This document shows, in pieces, positions 23,213 to 33,969 of a DNA stretch of 64,000 bases. Position numbers and translations under genes: made by a program. The stretch is from Anastrepha obliqua (Eukaryota; Arthropoda; Insecta; Diptera; Tephritidae), in NCBI RefSeq assembly GCF_027943255.1, contig NC_072895.1, positions 30,974,001 through 31,038,000 on the forward strand. The letters run 5' to 3'. The number at the start of each line of letters is the position of its first letter. The stretch's first letter is position 1. The notes beneath the pieces are model-generated. The model was not told the origin of the DNA. It did not search any database and saw nothing but the letters and a program-made list of their open reading frames with translations.

Positions 23213-24220
23213 ATTTATTCAAAATAGTCTCTCCCCTCCGGCCTCGATACACTGGTTTGCGCGATCTGAAAGCTTTTCGAAAGAGTATTTCAGGTTATTG
23301 ACCGGAATGTTCTTCAGAACATTTTCCTTTCATGAACAAATGCAATTTTCTGAATAAGTGGAAGTCACAGGGAGCCCTAACAGGTGAATACGGTAATGGA
23401 CGGAAAAAATCAGTCACAAGAGTGAATCGATCAGGTGGTGGATTATCATGCAATAAGCGCCAGCTTTCTCTTTCGCGGTATTCAAGGCGAATTCGTTGGA
23501 TGCGATGCAACAAACGCTTCAAAACGCCAAGATAGAAAATTGCATTGACGGTTTGGCCCATTGGGACGAACTTCTTGTGGACAATTCCTTTGGAATCGTA
23601 AAAAAAATGAGCATCCACTTGATTTTTGATTTCTTCAAACGCGATTTTTTAGGTGGTGGCTCATCTGAAGTCTTCCATTCGATACTTTGACGCTGATTTT
23701 CAGGTTCATGTTGGAAACACCACCACGTTTTATCACCAGTTACATTGTTGTAAAAGAAGTTCTCGTCTTTTCTCGCCTCTTTAAAGAGATTCCTCGATTT
23801 TTGAATTCTGAGCAATTTTTGGTCCTCAGTTAACTTGTGCGGAATGAAACGTGCACAGACCTTTCGTAAGTCCAAATGATCAGTTAAAATGCAATATTGG
23901 AGATATTCAATTCTGACCCAATGAATTTCAACTATGTTTTTGGTTCGTTTTTGATAAGTTTACCAACAATTTCAATGGAGTTTTCGGTGATTACTGATTT
24001 TGGGCCGCCCTTGTTTCTTGTCATTTATGTCCTCCCAACCACCTCTGAAACGTGTAAATCACTCATGAACTCTGGCATGAGATAGACAATCATCGCCATA
24101 TATTTTTTCATCAATTCAAATGTTTCCGTAAACGTTTTACCGATTTTAAAACAAAATTTAAAATTAGCTCTTTGGTCGAAATTCCTTTTTGTACCGATGA
24201 CCCAAACATCTGACACTTTA
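23213..24220 (-). pseudogene. DD34D mariner transposase pseudogene (third type)
   Basis: Minus-strand order: FDQRANFKFCFKIGKTFTET (first helix-turn-helix, about 24200-24130), a frame-shifted remnant of the Asp/Gly linker (GGPKSVITENSIEIVGKLI), LRKVCARFIPHKLTEDQKLL (second helix-turn-helix and HKL motif), VTGDKTWWCFQHEPENQ with the first Asp (about 23740), then VHKKFVPMGQTVNAIFYLGV, LLHDNPPPDRF with the second Asp (about 23447) and APCDFHLFRKLHL with the third. The C-terminus FEKLSDRANQCIE ends in a stop at about 23215. Near-full length but with several frameshifts and a short deletion between second and third Asp. The family is the type with CDFYLF and QCIESEGDYFE ends common in insects. Confidence 0.87.
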
Positions 24221-24384
24221 AGCGCAATAACTTCGCTTCTCCTGAACCGAATGTCACCAAGCTTTCACTGGAAGTCAGCTAGGGATGTAACTTCCAACGC
24301 AGTAACTCATTAAAAAGATGCGCTATCAAAAACATTTTTATGACGCCAGTCTTGTTTATGTTGGTTTCACCTTATGTAATTGGC

Positions 24385-24530
24385 GCATACACCAAGCTTA
24401 GGTGTTTGGACGAGCTCTTCCACCTGCTTTTGGTGTGCGTCTCGATGTTGTTGAACAAATGGAAGGACTTACTATTTCAAGCCGGGTCCGGACGGCAGAT
24501 ATTCTTTTTATGAGAAGCTTTTTCGTTGCA
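24385..24530 (-). mobile_element. tRNA-SINE tail fragment inside a Tc3-like element
   Basis: The plus strand reads AATTGGCGCATACACC and AGGTGTTTGGACGAGCTC, then GGTGTGCGTCTCGATGTTGT and GGACGGCAGATATTC, ending GAGAAGCTTTTTC at about 24525. It is the 3' module of the SINE family, 5'-truncated, in reverse orientation, and it cuts the transposase frame right after LTKAFLQ. Confidence 0.75.
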
Positions 24531-25200
24531 GGAAGGCCTTAGTTAAACGAGTTGTATGGACTGGGGCGTTGTCTTGCTGGAAAACCCAGTCGTCTCCGTA
24601 TATGTTTCCCGCAAACTTAATAAGAACATCCTCTAATATTTCAACATAAAACTCTGTGTTGCTTCTTGTCGGAATAAAATAATTTTGAGACTTTCCACCT
24701 TGTACGAAAGCGGCCCAAATCATCAAAGACCCGCCACCGTGGTTCCGCTTATGGCGCGTTTGCCGTGGTTGCCTAAGGCCCCGCCAATATTTCTGGCAAC
24801 CATCTGGCCCATCTAAGTTGAAGTTTTTTTCGTCCCAAAATACAACGCTTCAGAATTCGTTAGTCCAAAATTTATATTTTCCAGCAAATTCTAAACGAGC
24901 CTTAATGTGGCGTGCTCATAGTTTTGGTACTGGCTCCCGAATTCAATATTTAAGTGTTCCGTCCTCTACCAAATTTGATGAATTCGTCTATCGGTGACCT
25001 TAAGACTTAAATGGTGTTTGATTTCCTTGCAAGACATTTCTTTTTGAGCAGCTCTCGTTTGCATCTGCTGTCGATGTTAGTTGGCCTGCCGCTTTGTTTG
25101 AGTTGATCATATGTTTATGGATTTTTAGAAAGTTGCTGATGGTATTCCTATGCCGATTTACTCTAGCAGCAATTTCATGAATACCTTTGCCACAGCAAAT
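24527..25200 (-). pseudogene. Tc3-like (Tc1/mariner superfamily) transposase, 3'-truncated
   Basis: On the minus strand GIHEIAARVNRHRNTISNFL (25190-25130) is a helix-turn-helix of the Tc3 type. After stops and shifts come ENINFGLTNSE, VFWDEKNFNLDGPDG (first catalytic Asp, about 24820), RHKRNHGGGSLMIWAAF, then GKSQNYFIPTRSNTEFYVEI and WVFQQDNAPVHT with the second Asp (about 24580). The frame ends at LTKAFLQ, where a SINE tail begins, so the SPD.NPIE part with the third acidic residue is missing. Poly(A)/T at 25200-25215 precedes the helix-turn-helix. Confidence 0.85.
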
Positions 25201-25215
25201 AAAAAAAAAAAAAAA

Positions 25216-27611
25216 CATGTAACACTGTGCTCTATTAAATATATTTCCAACGCATAAACAATTCGCAAACATGAACAGTTTTCATTTTAATTCACCTTTT
25301 CCCGAGTGCACTGTATATATTTCGGTATTCGGATAGAGCTGATTCTTGTTTTTTTCTATTGCCTTTTGTTTTTGCTACTTTTTCAGATCTCGCTGATATT
25401 TTTTCTTTATAAAAATAACAAGAAATTTAAAATGATCACATAAACTATTATTTTTTTCCTCCTGTGATCTGCTTTCTTTAGCGGCTAAGAAAACTTCGCT
25501 CACTTTATGACGGCATTGGCTTTGTTAGACTGCTTACGAGCCTAAGATGATGGATCAAGTCACTGTTGCCTGTATATGCCCCTAGAACACTTCATGAAAA
25601 TTCACTGACGCTAGGGAAGGACCTTCTTTTGTCACTTACTTTCAGAACTATTTCTTGCATTTATTCAGAATTTACTCTATTTTCTAGCGTTTATCAAGTG
25701 TACGAGCTCTAAGCTAAGTAAATATGCACATTCGTAAGCATATAAGAGTATCCCTTTCCAGAGAACCGCTATCTTTAAAATATGCTACCGAAATATTCAC
25801 ATAAATTCCAATGTGCTGATGGTTGTATAGTCAAGAAATTCCACTTAAATCACCTGGAATAAAAAATGGTTGAGAAGTAACTGAGTTGTAAATATGCTTT
25901 GAGTGTGTGTGGGCTGCGCAAATAAAAAAAATATTATAATATGCTTTCATGTGAGTGCTTTATGCATGTGCATGTGAGTGTGTATGTAACCGTTATCGTG
26001 CTGAAGCGTAAAAATGACGTGGAATGCCAGAATTTATTTAAAAGCAGAGAGAGTGCAAAGTGAACGCTCGCAATCCCAGCAGAGTGAGCGCCTAAATGGA
26101 AGGTTGCATACTTTTGAGCGTGATTGCACAAATATATTGATATGCACTTATACACAAACACATATGTGTGACACACACGCTTGCACGCAACCGGCACGTA
26201 TAGCTGGGTTGACGTTGCTGCCACCAACGCTGATTTAAAGTGTTGGCAGAAGACGATTTACGGCTCCTCTGACGCTGTTTGCATACAACTTGGTAGCGCA
26301 AAAATATCGCATGACCAGTAGTGAGTTGTCAGTGAAAGCTGTTTGAACTTAGAATAAACAAAAAAAAAAAAAAACAAAAAAGAAAAACAAATTCAAAAAA
26401 AGTTTAAACCGAAAAACGTAAGCAAATCGTTAAGGGGGCAAAATGTGATGCAATCTAGCACTGCCTTTGATCTGCCCCCGCTACCAGCGAGCTGTTGCTG
26501 ACACTGGAGTACCAATTTGAAACCAAAATAAGTGAAAAAGAAATCCGAGATAAGCAAAGAAACGAAGCCGAGCTAAAATAAGTGAGCAGAAAACTGCGCT
26601 AAAGTGCCGAAAAGTATCTCTCTGTGATTTAACAGCTGCTTCAGCGTTTCAGCGCGTTTCAGTGACTATTTATGCATGAAAATGCAGAGAAAGTGTATAA
26701 ATATGTTGTGGGAGTATAAGCTACTTACCAAGCTACTGACACACACACACACACACATACACACGAATTTGTATGACTATGTATATTTGTCTGGTAGTAC
26801 CTGACCAGCGAGGCGTATGCGCAACCACAATGCTTTGTAGCCGTTGGCCTTGTGGTGTACGCCTGAGTACGCTCGAGCGCTAATTGTGCGACAAAGCGCC
26901 TTACAATGACTTGGAAAATTTTAAAAATAAATTTCAAAGCGTGCTGTAAGCCACAATGTGGGCTAAGTCGTAAAAACTGGCGTTTTTTTTTGTTTTTTTT
27001 TGACAGCCGCAAGCTGTAATATACTTTTTCTATTGTAGCACAAAGGGATAATCTCTGTAGGTTTTAATATTATCGGTCGAAAAGCACCGGCCAGTGTTGA
27101 AAATTTATTTTTCAATTTTCAATAATTTAAAATGCTACTTAAAAATATCTATCGAGGTAACTAATTTGAAAAAGTAATAGAAAAAGTTTTAGTTGCTAAA
27201 TTTAATTGATTGATTTCGCCGGAAACCAATTTCGGTGTGTGCATACACGGCTCTTTGTGGTTATAAAAAGTCACATGGCTTTTTTATCCATTTGTTTATT
27301 GACGTAAATTTAATATACGAAAATTTTAGTTTCCTACAGATTATATCCAAATGAAAAGTTTATTACTAAAAGCACTAAAAATTAATTACATAAACTTAGG
27401 AAAGCAAGAGATTAAAAATAAGAATAAAAATCATTAGCCTGGTGGGTGGTTGTGCGCTGGACTGGACCGATGGCTACACGAATGAAAAAAACACATTCCA
27501 AAAATCACTCCAATACCTAAAAATTGTTTTGAGAGCATTTCGGCACAATAAAAAAAAAATTTTGTAATCCTTCTCAAAACCGCCGAAGTGATGTTTTTAT
27601 TAAATATATAT
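25216..27611. other. Unassigned region with CA repeats, possibly host non-coding DNA
   Basis: Contains an A-rich stretch (26350-26400), a CA microsatellite (26739-26765) and GC-richer sequence around 26250-26700. I see no transposon or gene motif. The composition of 26300-26700 (purine-rich, many short stops, GTAAGC near 26420) is compatible with a 5' leader exon of a fly gene, but nothing in the sequence proves transcription. Confidence 0.3.
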
Positions 27612-27692
27612 ATAAAGGGTGGTTAAATTTCAAGGGCCGATGTTGAATGTGAATCACACCTAAACGTCAAGCTTTTTTCTGCATTTCAAAAT
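27612..27692 (+). mobile_element. DD41D mariner 5' end remnant
   Basis: TATAAAGGGTGGTTAAATTT, then CAAGGGCCGATGTTGAATG and CACACCTAAACGTCAAG match the left end of the mariner at 13203 and of the derivative at 32055. Similarity stops near 27692, so only the terminal repeat and the start of the 5' UTR remain. Confidence 0.75.
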
Positions 27693-27799
27693 TGATGTGA
27701 CTATCGAAGGAAAGTTTCATATCGAATAAAATTCCAAGATCTTCAAATGGATGAGAAATAAGTTCGTAGCGTTTTTACCGAAGACTTTTATTTAAACAA

Positions 27800-30545
27800 A
27801 AAACAATAACTATGTCAATGAGTTAATTAATTATGTATTCGCTGTTGCTGTTTACAATCTTTTCTCATCTCTCGACCGCTTTATTTATGCCGTTCCACCA
27901 AAAAGCGCCTGGTCTGGTGTCCAAGAAGTTGTTGAGCCAGTTTTCAAACGCGTTAAACTCTTTGTTACCGAGGGTAACGCCCTTCATATAGTTGAACAGG
28001 CAGCGGAAAAGAGGTAATTGGTCTGTGCAAGGTCCACAGAATACGGCGGATGCTGAAGGACCTACCATTCGAGCTCTTGCAGTGCGGCTTTGACGACTTG
28101 TGCAACATGGGGCCTGGCCTGTCGTGAAGTAGTATGGCTCGATCATGTCGATCAGGCCGATGGGCAATGTGGAGCTCCTTGTTGACTGTGGCATTTTTTT
28201 CGAGTTTTTTCCAGTGCACCAAGCCGTCCCAGTCCCACCAAAGGCATATCATGATCTTCTTTGGATGAATATCTGGCTTGACTCTCGGCTTTGGAGTATC
28301 TTTTGGAGCCATTCACTTCTTTCTTTACTTCATATTGCTGTATAGTCACCATTTCTCATCTCCCGTGACGATGTGTGCCAACAAAAACCGCTGTTTGTAG
28401 CCGCGTGTTGCTCGATGGCGGGCGATACGCTGAGAAGCAAGTTAGGGTAGTTTAGGTTATGGTGGTAGTCGGTCCGTATGACCAACTCACTTAGCCCTTA
28501 CAGGTCCGTCGTGATACTACTGTGCGACACGGGAACCTCATTTATCTTCCTTCGTGGAACTATTTTGTGGCTCTTATGAAACGAAGTATTGATGCCAACC
28601 CCACGCCAGACAGCTCTGTTAGAGAATTAAAAAAGTGTTCACCTAGACAACCTGCTCTGATTTTAGCTAAGGCTGGATAATTGCAAAGGAAGTGCCGAAC
28701 TATTTCTCCTCTTCCTCATCTATACAACTTCCGCAATATTCATGGGAGAAAACTTGTAATCTTGAAGAATGTCTGCCAAATAGCCAATGACCGTTAAACA
28801 AGCCACGACCTTCGAGATATTTTCTCTTGAGAGACTAAGCAATTCCTTTGTCCTTTTCTTGTTTATTTGCGGCCATAGTAGCCTGTCTGTTACGCATGTA
28901 TCCTCATCTTGCCATGATCTATTTGTCTCTTGGGTAATGTTGTTTTTTATTATTGATTTACTCGTGGCCAAAGGTACTTTTATCATGGAACAGTTGAAGA
29001 GCAGTACTTTTTCTCTCTACAGTTTCCGTCAATATCTCTGTGTCCCGAAACCCTAATATGGCTGACCTTGAATACGACGCTAATATCATTTAGGGCTGCC
29101 CGGCATTCCTGTGCAACCTTCGATCTTAGTATAGCCGCATTCATTGATTTAATGGCCGCTTGGCTATCCGAGAATATATTTATAATCGTTTCTGTTACGG
29201 CATGCATATTTAGCTATGTGGCCACTTCTTTTATGGCTAGAATCTCTGCATAATAGACGCTGCAGTAGTCTGGTAGTCGAACGGATAGTTCCAGTCCTAA
29301 TTCCTTGGAGAAAACTCTATAGTCAACCTTATCGTCTAGCTTGGAACCATCTATATAAACATTTAATTCCCCTCATCTTCATGGCCTTGGTGTCTGCCAC
29401 TCCCTTCTTGACGGTATACTCGTCTTGAAGAGCTTGTCGAAGGTAAGTCTAGGAGTAGAATAGTCTATTTCTTGTTTGTGACTGTTCAGAGTGTGCAAAA
29501 TACAGGCGTGGGCAAAGCGCCGTTCTTTCCATAGCGCCATACTTTTAAGTCTGATTGCCGAGGCGGCGGCCACGTGCTTCCCTACCAAATTTAGTGCAGG
29601 TAAATTGATTAGTACTTCAAGCGCTTTGTTTGGGGTAGTTCTGAAAGCACCAGAGATGCATAGAGAAATGTTCTTTGGACCTTACTCATGATTTTAGCGC
29701 AACTCGCCACTTGAACAGATGGCCACCATATAAGTATTCCGTATTTTAAGTTTGGTCTAACTATAAAAGTATAGAGCCAATGTGTAACACGAGTGTTAAC
29801 CCCCCATTTAATACCGACAGCATTTCTGTATGTATTTATATAATGCAACGTTGGCATTTTTTACTCTTTCCTCAATATTAGGTTTCCACGTGAGTTTCCT
29901 ATCTAATATGAGTCCTAAGTACTTGGCATTCTCTCTCAAAGGAATCTTCACACCCTTAAAAACCAGCAGGGAGATTATAGGAAGCCCATGTTTTCTTGTG
30001 AAGAGAATTATTTCAGTTTTTGCGGGACTTATAGCGAGTCCCCTGCTCTCAGTCCAGCTCCTAAGCGTGGCCAGAGAAGCAATTTGAAGGCGACTTTCTT
30101 TGTTTTTTTCGTTGAGCTCGTGCGGCACCCAAGTTCACAATTTTTCGGTAAATCCCATTGAGTGAAGATGATTGAGAAGCGTTCTATGATCGCAGTTCAT
30201 GTTTTCTGCCAATTCACGACTGGTTTGGGACCGTTCTTCTGTTCCTTAAAAAGTAATTTCAGACGTTCTTCATCGAATTCAGAAGGCTTTCCGCTGCGAG
30301 ATGTGTCGACGTGAAAGTCACCATTTTCGAACTTTGCAAACCCTTTCCGTGCTGCAAACTAGCGTATGACATCTTCTCGATACACATCGTAAATATCCCG
30401 GGCTGCTTCGGCAGCTTTTTGACCTCGAAGAGCAGGTGTAGAAAATGTTGATTTTAACCTCCTGAGTATTCCAATTCTAAGCCTCAAACTAGTAAAAAAT
30501 TAAATAGCTCAAAAATACAATTAACTTAGTTTTGTAGCGTATGAG
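27800..30545 (-). mobile_element. DD34D mariner (second type) split by a LINE insertion
   Basis: The minus-strand 5' part (30500-30083) encodes LRRLKSTFSTPALRGQKAAE, FENGDFHVDTSRSGKPSEFD, ERSQTSREL, LNHLHSMGFTEKL, a stop, and WVPHELNEKNKESRLQIAS. The 3' part (28432-27840) continues RIARHRATRGYKQRF, VTGDEKW, DTPKPRVKPDIHPKKIMICL and VHWKKLEKNATVNKELH, then a shifted second-Asp region (LLHDRPGP), and VDLAQTNYLF, where the third catalytic Asp is changed to Asn. It ends INKAVER, a stop, and EKIVNSNSEYIIN near 27840. Removing the LINE at 28441-30073 and one 9-bp duplicate restores the same sequence as the copy at 16.37 kb. It is inactive. Confidence 0.85.
28441..30073 (-). mobile_element. 5'-truncated I/LOA-type LINE (family B) with 9-bp target duplication
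   Basis: The insert is flanked on both sides by GAGAAGCAA (28432-28440 and 30074-30082), and the surrounding sequence is one mariner. Minus order: GLAISPAKTEIILFTRK and YLGLILDRKLTWKPNIEERV (RT thumb side), HWLYTFIVRPNLKYGILIWW, the linker AAASAIRLKSMALWKERRF and FKTSIPSRREWQ. The RNase H part follows (INIFSDSQAAIKSMNAAI, then VSHIRVSGHRDIDGNC), then a degraded zinc knuckle and tail near 28750-28700. The 3' UTR ends CCATAACCTAAACTACCCTA with no poly(A). It has few intact frames but sharp boundaries. A 3' end of the same family is at 56895-57215. Confidence 0.88.
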
Positions 30546-31549
30546 TAGTTACCCTTTGCTAATAAAAGAAAATGTAGAAAGATATAAACTTATTCCCCAA
30601 CTCAAGATTTTAGTTTATTTAAAACTTTCCCTTAAATTTTTATATTTTGATTTGGTGAGCTGGTGTTAGTATCTACAATTTGTTTAAATTCCAAACTTTA
30701 ACCGATAGTTTCATAGTTGTATAAAAATACTAGTCGCTGCACTGAGCCAATGTAACCATCACAATAAAGCAACACTCCTTCACAAGTCTATACTTACATA
30801 TCGTATGACCTCATAATTCATAGTACTACACAAGTTGGCCGGCGGCTTTTTACATGTGAGTTTTACACACAAATGTGCTTGTTAGGCGAATACATTTCGC
30901 TTGCCAAAGGCTGGCATTAAAGGCCGCAAGTACATTTTATCCAGTTCTGAACGTTTAACCGGAAGCTTTGACAACCTGCCAAACAGCCTGCTCATCTACT
31001 GGCCTCATTTAGCTCACTGATGGAAATCGCAAAACGTGTGCGAATATGTAAATATGATACTGTTGCATAATTGTACACATACATACATACATATTTATTG
31101 TATGCATACGTGTATTTGCGTGCACATGCACAGCCTCGAGTGCCATGGTGCACGTTTGACTAGAGTGGAATTGTTTAGCTGATTGTTTAGTCTTTTATCT
31201 TAGCCTTTGTAGATTTCACGCATCGGTTCCTGCTTCCCTTATTTGTTTTCCTCACAATTGCTCCATTACTGGAAGCGCAACGATAAGTCAGTTTGCCAAA
31301 CAAACAAAACAAATCAGATTGTGGGGAGTTCTTTGTTAGCTTGAGTGCATTCGAGAAAAAGTTTTTAGTTAATTTGTTATTTTACGATATTTCTACCCAA
31401 GCTCCTGAAATGCAGTCGAGCAAGTGTTTCAGGATGCAGAGGCTTTTAATTAATTAATTTAATTTTTAATTTTAGTAATAACAAACAACTTATTCCACTT
31501 ATTATATTTCTCCCTATTTATCGGATTAAAGGGGTTGATGACCAAACGG
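30546..31549. other. Unassigned AT-rich spacer
   Basis: AT-rich with an ACATACATACATACATA run near 31077-31092. No coding or repeat motif supported. Confidence 0.4.
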
Positions 31550-31990
31550 TGACTAATTACGCTAACCACCTCAATCTGCTGATGACAATCACCAGGTGAG
31601 TAATATCTTCAACTGCTATATCTGCGGGTCTAGCAAAAAGGAGAAAGCCCCGATATCTGAATCTTAACGCGACGAGAGTAAGGCAATAGAGGAAAAAGCG
31701 CTGAGATGATTCCACCTCGCCCTCCAAACAGCTTCTGCAGAAAGGATTTGAGGCAATCCAAGCCTTACCGCATTGACACCTAATGGACAATACCAGGTAA
31801 AGACACCCATCAAATTTGAGAACTACGGGTTCGTTAGCCTCAGAAGTTACCTCGAGCGCACCCGATCTACCAGTGGATGGATGCAGCAACTTTGCCAGTC
31901 TGCGCACCTACCCAGCGCGCACTGAGTTGAGGCGAGACCCATCTTTGAAGGAGCTGGCCACAGGTTCTCAAGGGAATTCCAATCTTCTCA
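31550..31990 (-). pseudogene. LINE family A, 3' fragment with zinc knuckle
   Basis: The minus frame reads KFDGCLYLVLSIRCQCGKAW and FCRSCLEGEVESSQRFFLYC, which is the CCHC knuckle, then ADIAVEDITHLV and a stop at about 31557. The plus-strand part near 31962 (CCACAGGTTCTCAAGG) matches 18527-18542 in the LINE at 17.9-19.2 kb, so this is the same family. The remaining frame is open for 116 codons but lacks RT and RNase H cores. Confidence 0.7.
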
Positions 31991-32054
31991 TTGAACGACA
32001 TAAAAATAATTTAAAATTTGTCTGATGAACAAAGTTTTTTTTTAATATTTTAAT

Positions 32055-32390
32055 AAAGGGTGGTTAAATTTCAAGGGCCGATGTTGAATGAGAACCACAC
32101 CTAAACGTCAACGACACCGTTGGACTTCTTCCGTAGTGGTTATTTGAAAGAAAAGGTGTACGTCGATAAGTCAGCAACAATTCAAGAGCTAAAGGATTAG
32201 ATAATTCGGCACATTAACGGCATAGAATCTCAATTATGCCTCAGCGTCATCGAAAATTTGGACCATCGGATGGAGGGGGCCATTTGGCCAATATTATCAT
32301 AATAAAGAGAAATGACAATAATTTCCTAAAAAATTGTATTTTATTCAAAATCAACACCGGCTCTTGAAACTTAACCACCCTTTATTTCGA
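32055..32390 (+). mobile_element. DD41D mariner internal-deletion derivative with both TIRs
   Basis: The left end reads TAAAGGGTGGTTAAATTTCA and AGGGCCGATGTTGA. The complement of the right end reads TAAAGGGTGGTTAAGTTTCA and AGAGCCGGTGTTGA. The interior joins the 5' UTR (CACACCTAAACGTCAAC) directly to the transposase C-terminal coding region (GTGTACGTCGATAAGTCAGC, then ATTCAAGAGCTAAAGGAT), matching 14096-14280 of the larger copy. About 800 bp are deleted. At about 335 bp with intact ends it has the form of a MITE derived from the 13.2 kb mariner family. Confidence 0.88.
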
Positions 32391-33960
32391 TGATTGAATT
32401 GTTTTTGTATTTAATCCATAGGGCGGGACGGGAGTCTAGTAATGAATGTTTTATGACAGAGACCAATGCTTTAAGATTGCTTTTCGAGGGCCATCCCTTA
32501 CTTAGTCTCCATTATAAAAGTACAGTACGGGTCGAGCGTTTCTCATACATATAAATTCCTATCGCAGAGCGACTTTTGCGCCCAATGTGCCAAATGCCAC
32601 CCTGTCGGGTAATGCATAAAAAGTTTTTTGTTAAAAAAAAAAAAATTATTTAGTATTAATACAAAACTTAAAAAAATTTAATATTTTAAAAATTTTCTTC
32701 CAAAAAAATTCTTCAAATTAAACGTAAGTCCATTTAAAATTCTCCCAATATCTCAAATATCAGTTATTGTGTAAAATTTTTTTTTTTGTAAAAAATCTAA
32801 TAAAACGTTTCCAGAAATCTAAAATTTTGCTTTTAAAAGGAATTCCCCAAGTTAATAAAGAATTGCCCAAGTGTAAGCCCATTGAAAGTTCTTTCTTCTT
32901 TCTTGTACAGCAATCAATAAAATTTATTGTACACCTACTGAGTACACAAATATATATAAGAACATGCATTTGTAGCTATTTAAATGCATAACAAATATGT
33001 GCCAAGCAATGAGCCAGCACACACACACATCCATCTGCATATAGCAACTTACATGAATAGATGCTTGTGTCCACACACACACAGCCACTTGCACGAGAGA
33101 GTTTGTTACTGCTTGTTAAGTGCATTTCAAGTGCGTCAAGTAGTTTTTTATATCTACATATTTTCGTGTGCGCGTGTGTGTGTGTGCATGTTTAAGTAGC
33201 TCAGCGGCACTGCAATTGCTTCAAGCCCATGTCGGAGATTTCAAAAAGATATTTTCAGAAGCTCGTATGTCTGTGAGATAAATTGCGTGTCTTTATTATG
33301 CATGAATACAGTGTCTCAAGGAAGTAATGGGACAGTTGCAATATTTTAGAATTCACACATAACTTGGCATATGCGAAATTGGTTTATAAATGAGTTTACA
33401 TGCTTTTTTAATCTATCTAAGTGATTGTACCTACGTTGAATAGCCTTGACTGGATTACTATGAAAAATGTATCACCTTATTAAAGTTGCCTAAAACTTGG
33501 TGACCTGTTTTCTCGACATAGTCACAGAGCGATGTTCACAGATTTTTTATAGATTAATTATTGCACGGATTGTTTTAAATGTTGAAGTTTAGATTAACTT
33601 AATATCTATTTGGGCTGAAACAAACAAAAAAAAACAGAAGTAATGGAAAAAAATAATGGCTGTACAGGTAATGTCGGGCTAGGCTGAATATCTTAGGTCA
33701 GAACAATTAGGTACGTTTCTTAAGGGTTGCAGGGTACACTGAAATTACGGAGAACGGAATGACAAATAAATTAGTTAAGAAAGGACCGGTCTAACTATTT
33801 ATAGGCGCAGATTCATTTTGTAGTCTAGGAAAGGGTAACTTATGCTCTCTTATCCAGATGGAAGTAGATGGTAGATAAAGTAGATAATACTTGGGCAATA
33901 TACCTCGTCTATCGCTATCAAAATAAGACCTTAACCGATTCAACGATTGTATGAAAGTAA
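32391..33960. other. Unassigned spacer with CA/GT microsatellites
   Basis: CA repeats near 33018-33030 and 33074-33082, GT repeats near 33165-33187, and an A/T-rich part (32625-32770). No coding motif supported. Confidence 0.45.
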
Positions 33961-33969
33961 ATAATAATG

